This document shows positions 1 to 10,615 of a stretch of 64,000 bases of DNA, one piece after another (position 1 is the first letter of the stretch; every line of letters begins with the position of its first letter). The notes beneath the pieces are model-generated. The model was not told the DNA's origin and did no database searches. It was given only the letters and a program-made list of their open reading frames with translations. This DNA is from Cryoendolithus antarcticus. Taxonomy: Eukaryota; Ascomycota; Dothideomycetes; Cladosporiales; Cladosporiaceae. The position numbers were made by a program, and so were the translations under genes. The stretch covers positions 62,001 to 126,000 of the forward strand of contig NAJO01000010.1 in the NCBI GenBank assembly GCA_002077065.1. The letters are read 5' to 3'.

Positions 1-559
1 GGTGATGGTGATGGCACCATCATTGACGCCGGGCACCGCGATGAGGATGCTTTGTTCATGTGAATGGTCTGAGTCGGGAATGCGGCACATGGCAAAGGAG
101 CAGAAGTTCAGTGCGTTCACGTCGAGGCTGTGAAGGAGCCAGGGTGCTTTTCGATCGGCCGTTGTCTCCTCGATCGGTAAGACTTTCGATAGATCAGTCT
201 CATCTTCGTGGCGAATCTGCCAGATGTGGAGTTTGTTATCTCGGCCATGTCTGTAGCAAGTCAGTAAAGTCAATTCATCAAGCGAATTCATGTTTAACAT
301 ACGTGATGACCTTCTCCTCCACCTCACCCCAAACACCTACGCCCAGAATCGTCTGAGCATGCGCTCGCCAGACCGCTACAGGTCGCTTGATAGGCACATC
401 CCAGAGTATGACCCAGCCATTGGCATCGCCAGTAAGAAGCCTGGAGTTGCAGCGCAGGAAGCGTACGGCGTGAACCTGTGCGGTGTGGCCTCGTAGTACG
501 TACTTTGGCTGAGCCGGAGGAAGAGCCGATGATTGCAGAGATGGAACATCAGGCGACAT
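1..559 (-). CDS. ASA1: ASTRA-associated protein 1 (ASA1), 5' part, WD40 protein; cut by window edge
   Basis: Two exons are visible: 303-559 and 1-250, with a 52-bp GTATGT...CAG intron at 251-302. The start at 559 is the first ATG of the open frame; the only upstream in-frame initiator is a TTG. About 169 residues are present and the frame is still open at the window edge, so the 3' part is missing. The protein opens with a WD40 blade (GHTAQVHAVRFL, then LLTGDANGWVILWDV), and the second exon resumes with HGRDNKLHIWQIR, a second blade. ASA1 is a WD-repeat subunit of the ASTRA complex, which in yeast contains Tra1 and the Tel2-Tti1-Tti2 chaperone and helps PIKK kinases mature. That role is known for the family and inferred here. 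The assignment rests on the N-terminal blade pattern; another WD40 protein is possible but less likely. Confidence 0.75.
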
Positions 560-929
560 CGCAGTCCTGGATTGGGTTTCCTTATTTTTCTGTATTGACA
601 AAGTGCAAGCGTGAGCTGTCCGTTCCTGCAGACCAGATGGAATTCAGGGAGCCCACACAGCATGCGTTCGAATATGGACGGAGAATGCTGGAACATAGAG
701 CAACCGAGAGATCGGGCTGCTCAAGGACAGCAGGATAGGCGACTCAATGAGATGGAGTGAAGTGAGAATAATGATGTCGGTTTTAAGTCGATCACTTCAA
801 GATTGATGGAGAGCGTCGCGGTCAGTCATACATGCACCACACAGAGAAGTGTTTGGCTAAGGTACGAAAACTATCAAGAGTGTTGTTGCTCCATGATCAC
901 TGAAATTGGATTGTTGCTACGATTCATCA
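560..929. other. Intergenic: ASA1 promoter and GCP4 3' flank
   Basis: Both neighbours are on the minus strand. This stretch therefore holds the GCP4 downstream region and the ASA1 promoter. I see no further gene or RNA. Confidence 0.5.
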
Positions 930-3143
930 TCATACAAGATCATACCCTTCATCTCTCACCCTCCCAAACTCCAGCTTCATCAGCAGCCGATCCACGCCAC
1001 CGCCCTTCCACGGCTCAAAGCCACCCGTCTCCATACTACCAAGATCCGAATACCTTGCAGCACCAATGCGCTCCTGATCAAGCTGACGAAGACGATTGAC
1101 GACAGATTTGAGATCACTGTCGACCTTCTTGCGTGCTCTATCGAGATCCAGTGCTGCTTTGCGCTCGTCAGCTGCAGTATGCGTGGTGTCCAGCCCGGCG
1201 TCGTCATCCTGGTCGAGCGTGTGCTGGAGGTCTAGCAGTCGTACGAAAAGTATGACAAGTTGGTCGATGTTGCCGAGCAGTGCTCTCACCTCTTTGGTGT
1301 AGAGCACATCAGTCAAAAGCAATGCGTAGACGAGGGCTGCTAGGAACGCTCTGTGACCTGCTGCGATAGTCTCGGGGTCGCGCTGAGCTGCACTTGATGA
1401 GACTTCTTCATCAGCTTCGATCCCTGAGTCGTCACTCTGCTCGCTTGTAGGAGGCTGGCCAACCCACGAGGTGAACTGATCCCAAGAGCATCGAATGATC
1501 TCGCCCTCAAGGAACGCAGCGGTCTCAGACAGGAGAAATATCGCCGCGCTGCTAGTTGCCCACGTCCGTCTCGTAGCTGCCATGCGCTCTCGGTGCCGCG
1601 ACCGAGTCTTTGCTAATTGTGATCGCCCTGACACCGTACTGCTGTAGCGTGGATTGAGAGGTGCGGGATGATCTCGTCTTGCAGACGTGCGTCGCCACAG
1701 GTCTGACAGCCGAAGATGAGCTCTTCTAATCGCAATCAGATAAGCATTGATGGAGCTGTAGATCTCCATATCTCGAGTGCTGAAGATGAGGTTCAAGGGA
1801 GATTCGATTGCAAGGGACAGACAGGTTGGTGTCAAAAATAGCAGGTCACCAAACTCTATCGCGGAGACTTTCGCGCTGTTCGACGACAGACTGTGAGAGG
1901 TGGATGGCCGTGAGTTGTTCGACCCGGGCGCCGCAAGCACGATCCTTCTCCTCGCGAACGCGAAGACTGTATCGTCCTCGTCATCGTCCCTGGACGCCAG
2001 CGACTTCCATGTCTGCGCCATACATTGACCGAGCTCGCTGTCTTTCACAGAGAGAGACTGTAGAGCTTTCGCTGGATGGTCTTGTAGCAGCTTGCCCATG
2101 CCCTGCTGCTTTGCCGAGACACGCTTCTCAGCCTCCGCGATTAGCGTGAGGGCGAAGTCACCATCTTCAACCAGAAAGTATCGCCGCATGCATGACAGCA
2201 GCAGATTGATTTCGCTGAGCGGCAGAAGACTCTGCAGCACGCCTTGAGACAGCGATTGTCGGATTGCAGATACAGCGCGTGCTAGATGCACCTGATCTAG
2301 GGGCAGGTCAAGCCTTGCCAAGTGTTTTGAGTGCTCTCTCGACAGAGCCTGCGTTTCGGCAGTCATAGTGCCGCGGCCACCTGGCTGCTGGACGTGATGC
2401 TCCAGCTGACGCAGAGACTGCCCGATGAACATCATGGAAGATGCTGTTGCTTTGCTCACAAAGCTGGGCAACAGAACAGTGTTACGCACTACCTTCTCGG
2501 GCTCATCTTCACTCTTCTCCAACCTTATGAAGAAGTCATCGGCACCATGAGTCGGCAGTCTCCCGTGTAGCACCCATGAAGCCAATTGCCTCAGCCAAGC
2601 AGCCTCTGCTACCTTGCTCAGCTCTAAGGCGACTGCTTCGATGTCGGGATAACCAGTCCGAGTGTCGACACGAAGTCTATCGATCAATGCAGCACCTGTA
2701 CATTCCTGCTGCTCATCTTTCGCAGCACATTCACGGTCCAGTCTCATAAAGCAAGCGATGTCCCAATACAACTGCATGCGTCTCTGCCACTCGCCAAAGT
2801 CTGATACAATGGTTGACAGAGGCACTATGTTGTAAGCACCTACGATGCTGGGATCTTTAGTCAAGATTCTGCGCTCGACGTCGATGATCTTGCGCTGGAA
2901 ACGTGCCAAGTGCGTTTGACGAATGCTTGTGGCTACAGCACGGCCGACGATCGATCTGTGAGATGCAGCGATACCATCTAGGTGATTTCGCAGCTTCGTG
3001 TGCAGGTGAGATAGTTGCCCAAGGGACTGGAGAAGGGACTTCTCGGAGGGAGACAGGATATCGAGATCATTGTCGGCGTCTCCATGCTGCCCAAAGAGTG
3101 GTGATGGGTGTCCTGAAAGCGCCAGGAGGACCTCGTGTAGCAT
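930..3143 (-). CDS. GCP4: Gamma-tubulin complex component GCP4 (Spc97/Spc98 family)
   Basis: This is a single-exon gene of 737 aa. The start is an ATG at 3143, and the first residues (MLHEVLLALSGHPSPLF) match the very N-terminus typical of GCP4 proteins, which fixes the start. The rest is mostly helical with the Spc97/Spc98 GRIP architecture. GRIP1 occupies roughly the first half; GRIP2, which binds gamma-tubulin, occupies the second half from about residue 380. Low-complexity Ser/Asp insertions (for example around the SDDSGIEADEE stretch) interrupt the GRIP2 half. GCP4 is a core subunit of the gamma-tubulin ring complex, which nucleates microtubules at spindle pole bodies and other organising centres. 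Budding yeast lacks GCP4, whereas filamentous fungi keep it. The length is slightly above that of animal GCP4 (about 670 aa) because of the insertions. Confidence 0.88.
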   Translation of the reverse strand: MLHEVLLALSGHPSPLFGQHGDADNDLDILSPSEKSLLQSLGQLSHLHTKLRNHLDGIAASHRSIVGRAVATSIRQTHLARFQRKIIDVERRILTKDPSIVGAYNIVPLSTIVSDFGEWQRRMQLYWDIACFMRLDRECAAKDEQQECTGAALIDRLRVDTRTGYPDIEAVALELSKVAEAAWLRQLASWVLHGRLPTHGADDFFIRLEKSEDEPEKVVRNTVLLPSFVSKATASSMMFIGQSLRQLEHHVQQPGGRGTMTAETQALSREHSKHLARLDLPLDQVHLARAVSAIRQSLSQGVLQSLLPLSEINLLLSCMRRYFLVEDGDFALTLIAEAEKRVSAKQQGMGKLLQDHPAKALQSLSVKDSELGQCMAQTWKSLASRDDDEDDTVFAFARRRIVLAAPGSNNSRPSTSHSLSSNSAKVSAIEFGDLLFLTPTCLSLAIESPLNLIFSTRDMEIYSSINAYLIAIRRAHLRLSDLWRRTSARRDHPAPLNPRYSSTVSGRSQLAKTRSRHRERMAATRRTWATSSAAIFLLSETAAFLEGEIIRCSWDQFTSWVGQPPTSEQSDDSGIEADEEVSSSAAQRDPETIAAGHRAFLAALVYALLLTDVLYTKEVRALLGNIDQLVILFVRLLDLQHTLDQDDDAGLDTTHTAADERKAALDLDRARKKVDSDLKSVVNRLRQLDQERIGAARYSDLGSMETGGFEPWKGGGVDRLLMKLEFGRVRDEGYDLV

Positions 3144-3614
3144 CTTGCCAGTGTTGTTATACCACTTTTATGCTCTATGACCCGGTCGAATTGTTAATGC
3201 CTTCACTCGTCACCTCGATCGCCTCGCGGACTTGAACAACGAGAGTCGCACAGTCACCGCACCTACTTCGCGAATTGCATTCGTTCAGCTAGGATGTCCA
3301 TTTGCTGTCATCACTCTCTCGCATGGTGAAGTGCCGGTGTCACGTCCAAGTCGCGTTGCCTGAACGTGGGAGACGCGCCGTGGAGCCGACTTGCCGGCGT
3401 GGGAAGTGACGTTGGTGTGGCGAAGTCAATGCAGGGCGCGGGGCCAGATCTACGGCGGGGGCATTGGACTGACTTCACCCTGCCACGTTGTCTTGTATCG
3501 TTACCTGATCAACAGACAGACGCATTGTTTTCTTGACTCCAGCATCAAGCACCACAGTGAAGGAACAGTTCAAGTTTCGACCAAATCTCTATCGCCTCAT
3601 CACCCACCGCCATC
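3144..3614. promoter_or_regulatory. Divergent promoter region, GCP4 / small acidic protein
   Basis: This 471-bp gap lies between two divergently transcribed genes and must hold both promoters. I see no clear TATA box and no reading frame worth calling. Confidence 0.5.
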
Positions 3615-3988
3615 ATGCAGAACATCAGGGAGAAGCTGAAGAGGAAGCTGTCGATGCACGACAAGAATGGTACCTAGACTGCGATCAAGGAAAAGAAAAC
3701 CTTGCTAACAACAACATAGTTAACCTCGACGACAAAGACGCCGAGGCCGATGACATCGATGAGGAGACGGCAGGACACCTTCACCGCGAGATCGAGCGTG
3801 CAGAGCAGGAAGGCCACCCCGAGGGACGCCCAGGCAGCTTCTTGAACCGCCTCATCTCCCACGGCAACAAGAAGACCGAGGATCAGCTGATGCAAGACGC
3901 GCAACGCATGCACCACGAGGAGAACGACAAGCCTAAGGCGTTCCCTACGCAAACCCCAGCTACTGGCAACCAGGCTTCCAGCACTTAG
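3615..3988 (+). CDS. Small acidic hydrophilic protein, unknown function
   Basis: This two-exon gene has exons 3615-3669 and 3720-3988. The 50-bp intron starts GTACCT, carries a GCTAAC branch site and ends ATAG. The product is 107 aa and starts MQNIREKLKRKLSMHDKN. Splicing is supported because the first ATG (CATC-ATG) gives a basic amphipathic N-terminus that joins in frame to the long acidic second exon. The body is rich in Glu, Asp, His and Gln, with EIERAEQEGHPEGRPGS and FLNRLISHGNKKTEDQL segments, and it has no membrane segment or signal peptide. I do not recognise the family; a small fungal-specific helical protein is the most I can say. The frame without splicing would require a non-ATG start further upstream, which is less likely. 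Confidence 0.6.
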
Positions 3989-4441
3989 GAGGGTTTGAAG
4001 AGGAAGGAACGGCGGACTGTGGGTGGAGGATGGGGAAGTCCCAAGAAAAAGGAATAAGGCATGGGCGGTTGTATATAGAGCAGGTGAATGAGTACAGGTC
4101 GTGAGGACTAGTGAGTATCGATGGCATCACTTTACCTTGCGTAATTCGGCACTTTTCACGTTCCTTACTGGGTTCATCCCCCCTAAGTTGATATTCCCAT
4201 ACGTTGAATCTTCACTTTGGGCTTGGTATCAGGTTTGTATTGCAAAAGGCGTGACCCGGTGTGCTCACAGCACTTTCCTTCCCACATACGAGTCCGCGAC
4301 ACCAGGATTGTCGGCAGGACTAAGATTCGTACATATGCATCATTAGTCCATAACATACACAGCTCAGTCACCGCACAGAAAGTTAGAGAGAACATCAATC
4401 GTAGGGTCTGTGGGTGGACGTACACAGGAATCCTGCCCATC
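3989..4441. other. Intergenic, 453 bp
   Basis: This stretch holds the 3' flank of the small acidic protein gene and the promoter of the F-box-like gene. The open frame of the downstream gene extends upstream to about 4217, but only with TTG initiators. I treat that extension as non-coding. Confidence 0.45.
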
Positions 4442-5161
4442 ATGAGCACTGATATCTATCAGAGGTTCTTTGTCTCACACGACCCTCCGAATGCACTATA
4501 CTGCACAGACATACTGGCGGATCCTGGATCTATTCGTCCCATGGCCACAGCCTTAGGCACCGGCCTGTCGGCAAACAACGCACCATGTCGCCTGTTGGAG
4601 CTGCCACCAGAACTGAGACTCGCAATCTATGACTTCTTACCGGAAGGCGACAAGACAACCAGTTTCCGCCACGGCATGTGGCATGTGGACATCAACGCAG
4701 CCGCCAAATGCGAAGAATTCCCAGCAGACGCGTTGAGCCTCTTCAACACCTGCACAAAGACGCGAATAGAACTCACGCCTCTTCACGATCGCTGGATACA
4801 CGCTCTTGCTCCGGTCTTCGTGCTGGGTCCCTTCGCACAAGTCCAGCCACACCCCAATCCCGCAGTGTTCTTCCACCTAGCAAACCACACGACCAACTTG
4901 CGAATCCGCGTAGATCTATGGCAATCTGACTGCTTCGTTGCTGAGCAAGCTCACAAGTTCCTGCGGGATCTTGGACACGGACACAAAGTCGAGTTTCTCG
5001 ACTTTAGAATGGAGGGCTGGTCGGAGCCGCATGGACGGGATGCTCGGAGTGCGATTGAAGCAAGCTTCGACTGTGTCGAGAGTATGGAGTGCAAGTTTCG
5101 CCACGAGCGACCGTGGCGTGGCATCTGGGATTCTGTCCAATATGGCTTCTACCTACGTTAA
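4442..5161 (+). CDS. F-box-like protein, 239 aa
   Basis: Single exon. I chose the ATG at 4442 (MSTDIYQRFF) because it is the first ATG in the frame. Around residues 35-60 there is a degenerate F-box start, CRLLELPPELRLAIYDFLPEG, the pattern seen in many Dothideomycete and Eurotiomycete F-box-like proteins. There it is followed by a short variable region that often carries an NTCTKTRIE-like segment, as here (SLFNTCTKTRIEL). No leucine-rich or WD repeats follow, so the substrate-recognition module, if any, is short. Proteins of this class can act as SCF ubiquitin-ligase adaptors through Skp1, but many members are too diverged to be sure. An alternative start further downstream, MATALGTGLSANN, would still keep the F-box. 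Confidence 0.7.
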   Translation: MSTDIYQRFFVSHDPPNALYCTDILADPGSIRPMATALGTGLSANNAPCRLLELPPELRLAIYDFLPEGDKTTSFRHGMWHVDINAAAKCEEFPADALSLFNTCTKTRIELTPLHDRWIHALAPVFVLGPFAQVQPHPNPAVFFHLANHTTNLRIRVDLWQSDCFVAEQAHKFLRDLGHGHKVEFLDFRMEGWSEPHGRDARSAIEASFDCVESMECKFRHERPWRGIWDSVQYGFYLR

Positions 5162-5380
5162 GAAGCTTCAGCAAGGTCAGTGTCGATAGCACGGCTCCGA
5201 GACTCCCGTCACCGACGTGCCTAGTAGTTGTCACCGACGTATTAATGCACTTCGTAGGCAGAAGCCATGAACTTGATCTGGGATACGGACTGAAGATCTG
5301 TGCAGTTTATGTACTCCGCTTTTGTGGTATCCCAACGCCATTCAAATGTATGCTAAAGTCTTGCCCATTCCGTTTTTCCC

Positions 5381-8300
5381 TCACTTCTCCTCCGGCGTCC
5401 CACCCCCCTTACTCCGACTCATACTATAAGGCGCCAGCACCCTCCTCGCCTCACAGATCCTCCAAGCCAAGTTCCTCACACTCCCATCAGCAGCCACGAC
5501 CTCAGGCGCAAACTCCACTCCAAACATCCTCTGAATCGCATACACCACCCGCTTGGCGTACTTACCCTCTCGCTCCAGCGCTGGACCGAAGAGATCGCTC
5601 GGTGATCTGGGTGCCATGTCGGGACTGCGGTCGAAGCAGTTCTGGACTACGGGCAGGATTGCGGACTCCATGGCGGAGTGAATGTTCGAGGTGCTGAAGT
5701 CGAAGCTATCCTCATCGAAGCGGGAGATCTTGATTTCGAAAGGTAGGGAGATGGCCATGACGTTGTGTTTGTTCGCGTGGTGGTAGCGGAACTCGAAGAC
5801 GTTGGATGTCCACCACAGCTTATCCCCAGAGAACTCCATCGTGCCTGAGAGGTAGTCTTGGGATTCACCGTCATGACGCTCGGAGGCTGCGACAAGGACA
5901 TCGGTAGTGATGATGCCAGTGTCAGCTGCGGAGATGTCAAAGCTATTGGGATTCGTGGCGATCCAGCGTCCTTGCGATGAGACCTTGGTTGCATCCCGTA
6001 ACGCATTGTCAGCGACCATGTACAGACCGATCCAGTCTTTCTTGCTGTGATTGAGAGGTGCACTCCACTTGACCCTGATCGGCGCGCCGTACTCAACAGT
6101 CAAGCGTTGGAAGCTGTCGGTGCGCTGTTGCGGGACCTGGCCATCTTCACCTTCGCGACCGCTAGCTGATGCTGCTTCTAGCTGCAGGCCGGGAGTGCTC
6201 ATGTCGATCTCAAGCGAGTAGTCCTTCGGGTTGAAGCCTGCTAGATCAGGTGCAAGTCGAGTAATGCTGATGCGCGCTGGGTACTGCTTGAACAGTGTCA
6301 TCGAGTCTCGGACGAAGCTGCTAAATCCGGCAGCTAGCTTAGGTCGCGCAGCATCGATGTACTCTTCGACAAAGTCCAAGGTGTCATCGAGCACCCGATC
6401 GACGCTGCCTGTCCACTTCTGCAGTGGCGGAGGTAGTGATCGCTTGAGGCTCTTCGACACGCCTGAAGTCTCTCGTAGGCTCTGCCGATACAGCTTTTGC
6501 ATGTGCGGCCGCTCGACGAATTGAATGAAGCAAAGTGTCAGGATGTGCGACATCAGTGCAAGGAAGAAGATAGCTTTGCTCCATGTCAGTATAGCAGCGC
6601 CCCAGACACCAGCCAGTCCGATGGTGCGTTCTGGATTGTTCAAGAAGCGGTAGATGCCATCGTATGTCAACCGATTGACAGTCGAGTCTGGGTAAAAGAA
6701 GTCGCCGAAGAACCAGCCGAATTCGCCCAGCGATTCGTAGATGCTAGTCACGGTCCAGATCTGCAGTGCGATAGCTGCGACGCCAATGACGTGTCTGAGT
6801 ATTGTCATGCCATAAGTCCAGTCTGCCGGCAGGTGATACATCTTCCATGTAGCGCACACGAAGCTGGTGTAGCACATGATCATGCTGAGGTGATAGATGC
6901 CCTTCCACTGCCGCCATGCTTCTTCAGTGCTCTCGCCATACTTGACAAAGTGGCGAGTCCAGCGCTTCTTGTTCGATTGCCGATCAAGGATGAAGCCAAT
7001 GCCGATGGAGTACCACAACCGCCATGCAATGGCATTGATGACGAATAGTGTCTGCCATGTGAATGTTGCAGGCGTAAGGAACGCGACGCTGTACATGTAG
7101 AACTGCAGCAATGCAACAGAGACGTCCGTAATGCGGAAGAAGTCCACGTTCTGCAGGCCGATGAGATTGTGCACAGGTGATGGAGTGCTCGACGGTGACG
7201 TTGTAGGCGGGCTGTTGGGGCTCAACGAACTCAGTAGTTTCGACTGATACTGCGGTGGTGTTGAGATGCCAGATATGTCCGCACGCTTCGCCAGAGGAGG
7301 AGGCGCGTTGTACGTCTTCTCGATGTGCGGGCTCTCGACAACTGCCAAGAAGATGAGTTGAGCGGCGTGCGCTACGATCGAGATGAAGAGGACCTTGTAG
7401 CTCGCGGCCATGAGTGAGATGCCGTAGTATCCTGCATACCCTACCGAGTACATCGGATGCGGTGCTAACTCGAAGACCCCGTCGAATGTAAGGTCCTGGT
7501 CGATCAGGTAGAAGAAATCCCCCCAGTACCAGGCGAAGTCTTTGACGACTCGATGGGCATCGAGCTTGACCCAGAGATTGAACAACACAAGCGCGATACC
7601 ACACACCCAGCGCGCAATCGTCATAGGCAGCTTCTCGTCAACCGGCCGTCCGCCGCAAGCTATCGCGAAGAGGCAGTAGGAGGTAAAGTCACACATCAGG
7701 ATCAAGTCGACTACACGACGGAACAAGAGCCAAGTGTTGTATTCCAGGGGCGCAGTCTCAAAGTCGTAGTCTTTCGGGATCTTGGTCTGCATCTCTTGCT
7801 TCAAGAGCTTATAGACAAAAGGATGAGGATTACGTCCGGACTCTGGCTTCTCGAAGATGCCAGATCGCTTAGCCCAGAGTGTGAGGCGCTTATGGTTCGA
7901 CTGGATGTGCAGTAGCCAGCCGATGCCGCCATTGTAGCATAGTCGCCAGAAGAGGAAGATCACGGCGAAAGTTGGGATACGTAGTCGCGTTGGGAGAAAG
8001 TACAGCAGTCCGCAAAGGTAGAGCAGAACTGTGACGATGGCGACGTCGGAAGCATTCTTCGGCTGCGTGGGATCAAACAACTGCGATACCATGTCTTCTG
8101 TATGTGGCACGGTGAACACTACGGTCGCGAGGTCAGTGGGGTTGAAACGGTTCATGTGGGAGATGTATGTCTTGATGTCCGATTTGCTTGACAGATTCCT
8201 CTGCTAGACAGGAAATACCCGAGGCGACGACGCACCTGTACCGTCTGGTGTCCTGCCATATGTCTTCTGCTCGCCATCTGCATTGTTGTCACTTGCCGCC

Positions 8301-8440
8301 TCTGCATTCAATGCTTTGACTTTCTCCGAAGCCTTGCGCTCTATATCAAGTCCTTCATGGACCTCAGATTGAGCGGGCAACCTCCCTCGAAGTCCTTCCA
8401 CACTGGCAGGTTGACTGCCTGACGTCTCGGACACCATACT
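5381..8440 (-). CDS. CHO2: Phosphatidylethanolamine N-methyltransferase CHO2
   Basis: Exons lie at 8236-8440 and 5381-8118, giving 980 aa. The 117-bp intron (GTGCGT...CGTAG) joins the N-terminal GRTPDGT to [15 protein letters not shown], which restores the GRTPDGTVFTVP junction usual in fungal CHO2 proteins. The protein is polytopic, with two related membrane blocks. Each ends in a GDFFY motif (WYWGDFFYL near the first, FFGDFFYPD near the second), typical of this methyltransferase family. A soluble C-terminal region carries the [17 protein letters not shown] segment. CHO2 sits in the ER and adds the first methyl group to phosphatidylethanolamine using S-adenosylmethionine, on the route to phosphatidylcholine. 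The gene is divergent from UPF3. An ATG inside the intron (8155) is in frame with exon 2 and could give a shorter 924-aa form. An ATG at 8506 is an alternative upstream start. Confidence 0.93.
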
Positions 8441-8845
8441 GCGGTAAAGCGAGAGGGTTCCTCGACAGGCTTGAGAAGTGATGTTGGAGAGGGAAGCAGA
8501 ATGCAAACCGCCTTATTGTGGTGTGTAAGCAAGCAGCCAAGAGGCGGAGTAAGAGGTCGAGGGTGAACACATCTGGCCGTATACTTGTACTCTTCTTCCC
8601 CGCCAGCACGTAATGCACGCAAGTGGAGGATTGCCAGGCGTGAGGTCGCTAGCAAGTGCCGGAGTGACACGACAGAGTGCTGCCGGCGTCAACTCCGCCA
8701 AGCCGCCCCTCCATTGTGACTTTTAGCGGCGCATCCCGTGCCTTCACATGCATGTGAATGAGCCCCACTGTGCATGTGCCAATTCATACAGTCAAGCAAC
8801 ACCTCAGCTCACGACACCACGGCAGGGGAGTAAGACCACAACATC
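8441..8845. promoter_or_regulatory. Divergent promoter region, CHO2 / UPF3
   Basis: This 405-bp gap must contain the promoters of both genes. I see no clear inositol/choline-type or TATA element and no separate gene. Confidence 0.5.
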
Positions 8846-10429
8846 ATGCCGCCGAAGGTACTACAGAAGGCGGCCAATGACCAACAATCTGGCGTCCTCT
8901 CAATCCCAGCAGCAGCACGCACACAAGCCAGCCCCCAGAAGTCCAATGCCCGACTGAAGCTCGAAGTCCGCCGTCTGCCACCGAGTCTGACTCTCACAGA
9001 ATTCGAAGAAATCCTAGGCGAAGACTGGAAGCTGGGTGCAGGCAAAATCGACTGGCGCGAGTACCGTCAAGGAAAGATTAAGAGCCCCGGCAAGCTGCCT
9101 GAGCAGAGCCGCTGCTATGTTCACCTTGTCAATGAGTCATTAGTCCGAGACTTCGAGCAGCGCTTCCTCGATGTTGTCTTCCACGATAAGTCTAGTACGC
9201 ACAAGCTACCTGAGCTGAAGCACCTGCCGCCTACACTGGGCTTCGCACCGAATCAGCGCGTGCCTCTACCTGGGAAGCAGAAGCCGGACACGAGGCAAGG
9301 AACAATCGATCAGGATGCGGAGTTTATTGCGTTTCTGGAAGCAGAGACGCAACCCATTGCTAAGCCGGCGCCTGTGGACGTCACTACTGTAGAGAAGGAA
9401 CCTAAGGCAAAGAGCACACCACTTATTGAGGCACTACGCGAACGTAAGGCGGCGAAGGCCAAGGCTGCGGCCGCTAAGAGCGATGCCAAAACACCGGGCA
9501 AGACCGACGCAAAAGACAGTGCTGCTGAAACGCAGAAAATGTCCCCGGCTGTTCCCACTCCTAAGAAGGGTGAGAAGGGCAGACTGGAGCAGATCACGAA
9601 AGACGTGGCCAAAGTCGCGAACAAACAAGCGAATGGCAAGCAAGCACAGAATGGAACATCTGCATCTCCAGCCTCGCCACAAAGAGGTGTCGCACCGCCT
9701 GTTAAGGGCAAGCGAGTCGCGCCGCCTCAGAGCCCGAAGGCAGCTGCGACAGCGCCCACAGTACCAGCAAACGCTCCACCGACTCGCACAGCACCAGCAC
9801 AGAGACAGCGGGGGAACGCAGAAGGCATCAAGAAGATGCTACAGAAAGACCTTGGCATCAAGCCGAAGCCTGTTGCACCTGCAACGTCAGCAGCCACAAC
9901 GCCCACGCCACCAATCACAAACCCAGCAACCATAACGCCCAAACCCACCATCACTCCAACCCAACAGCCCTCACCCCAGCAACCCACGCCTCCAGCCCTC
10001 CTCCCAAAAGCCTACCTCAAACACGCCAACCCCTCCCAAGGCATGACAGAGATCCTGATCCAACGCGCTCTCGCCGTCTTCGAAGCAAGTCCCGCCACCA
10101 TGGGCAACGTAACGATAGATCCCAGGAAGGGTACGGCGATTGCGGTATTCAGAACGCAGGAGGGTTTGCGGAAAGCGCTGGAGGCGAAGCGGGTGAGTGT
10201 TGGGAGAGGCGAGGTGGAGGTGCTGAGGTTGAGGGAGGGGGTGCCGGGTGGTGCGCCGCAGGGTGGTGGAGGAGGCGGGAGGGGAGGATTTAGGGGACCC
10301 AGAGGCGGTGGAGGGGCGAGAGGTGTGAGGGGAGGTGCGGGGGTAGCTGTGCAGGGTGCTGGTGGTCCTGCGGCTGCGGTTGCGCCGGCTGTGAAGACTC
10401 CTGCTGCTGGTGCGGCGACATCGACCTAA
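8846..10429 (+). CDS. UPF3: Nonsense-mediated mRNA decay factor UPF3
   Basis: This single-exon gene encodes 527 aa and starts at ATG 8846. Residues about 34-155 form the Smg4/UPF3 domain: LKLEVRRLPPSLTLTEFEEIL opens the RNP-like fold, SRCYVHLVNESLVRDFEQRF sits in its middle, and HLPPTLGFAPNQRVP near its end. A long Ala/Lys/Pro-rich linker follows. Near residues 390-460 there is an RRM-like stretch (KGTAIAVFRTQEGLRKALEAK). The C-terminus is Gly/Arg-rich (GGRGGFRGPRGGGGARGVRGG), an RGG-type RNA-binding tail. UPF3 bridges UPF2 to messenger ribonucleoprotein and promotes decay of transcripts with premature stops. It shares a divergent promoter with CHO2. No signal peptide or membrane segment is present. 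Confidence 0.87.
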   Translation: MPPKVLQKAANDQQSGVLSIPAAARTQASPQKSNARLKLEVRRLPPSLTLTEFEEILGEDWKLGAGKIDWREYRQGKIKSPGKLPEQSRCYVHLVNESLVRDFEQRFLDVVFHDKSSTHKLPELKHLPPTLGFAPNQRVPLPGKQKPDTRQGTIDQDAEFIAFLEAETQPIAKPAPVDVTTVEKEPKAKSTPLIEALRERKAAKAKAAAAKSDAKTPGKTDAKDSAAETQKMSPAVPTPKKGEKGRLEQITKDVAKVANKQANGKQAQNGTSASPASPQRGVAPPVKGKRVAPPQSPKAAATAPTVPANAPPTRTAPAQRQRGNAEGIKKMLQKDLGIKPKPVAPATSAATTPTPPITNPATITPKPTITPTQQPSPQQPTPPALLPKAYLKHANPSQGMTEILIQRALAVFEASPATMGNVTIDPRKGTAIAVFRTQEGLRKALEAKRVSVGRGEVEVLRLREGVPGGAPQGGGGGGRGGFRGPRGGGGARGVRGGAGVAVQGAGGPAAAVAPAVKTPAAGAATST

Positions 10430-10615
10430 TGCAAGTGCTGCAGCGGGCGACGAATGTCGCTGATGAAGTCGCGGGGCTTGACGGAGAGCTCTGCGAACAT
10501 GCTTCTATGGCCATGAATGGGTATCTATAGTGTATGCATCTACAGCCTCTCCCGTGTCTTCCCACTGCACACGCAGTCAGCACCTTTCTCGTCCCTCTAT
10601 TCTGATATGCATGGC

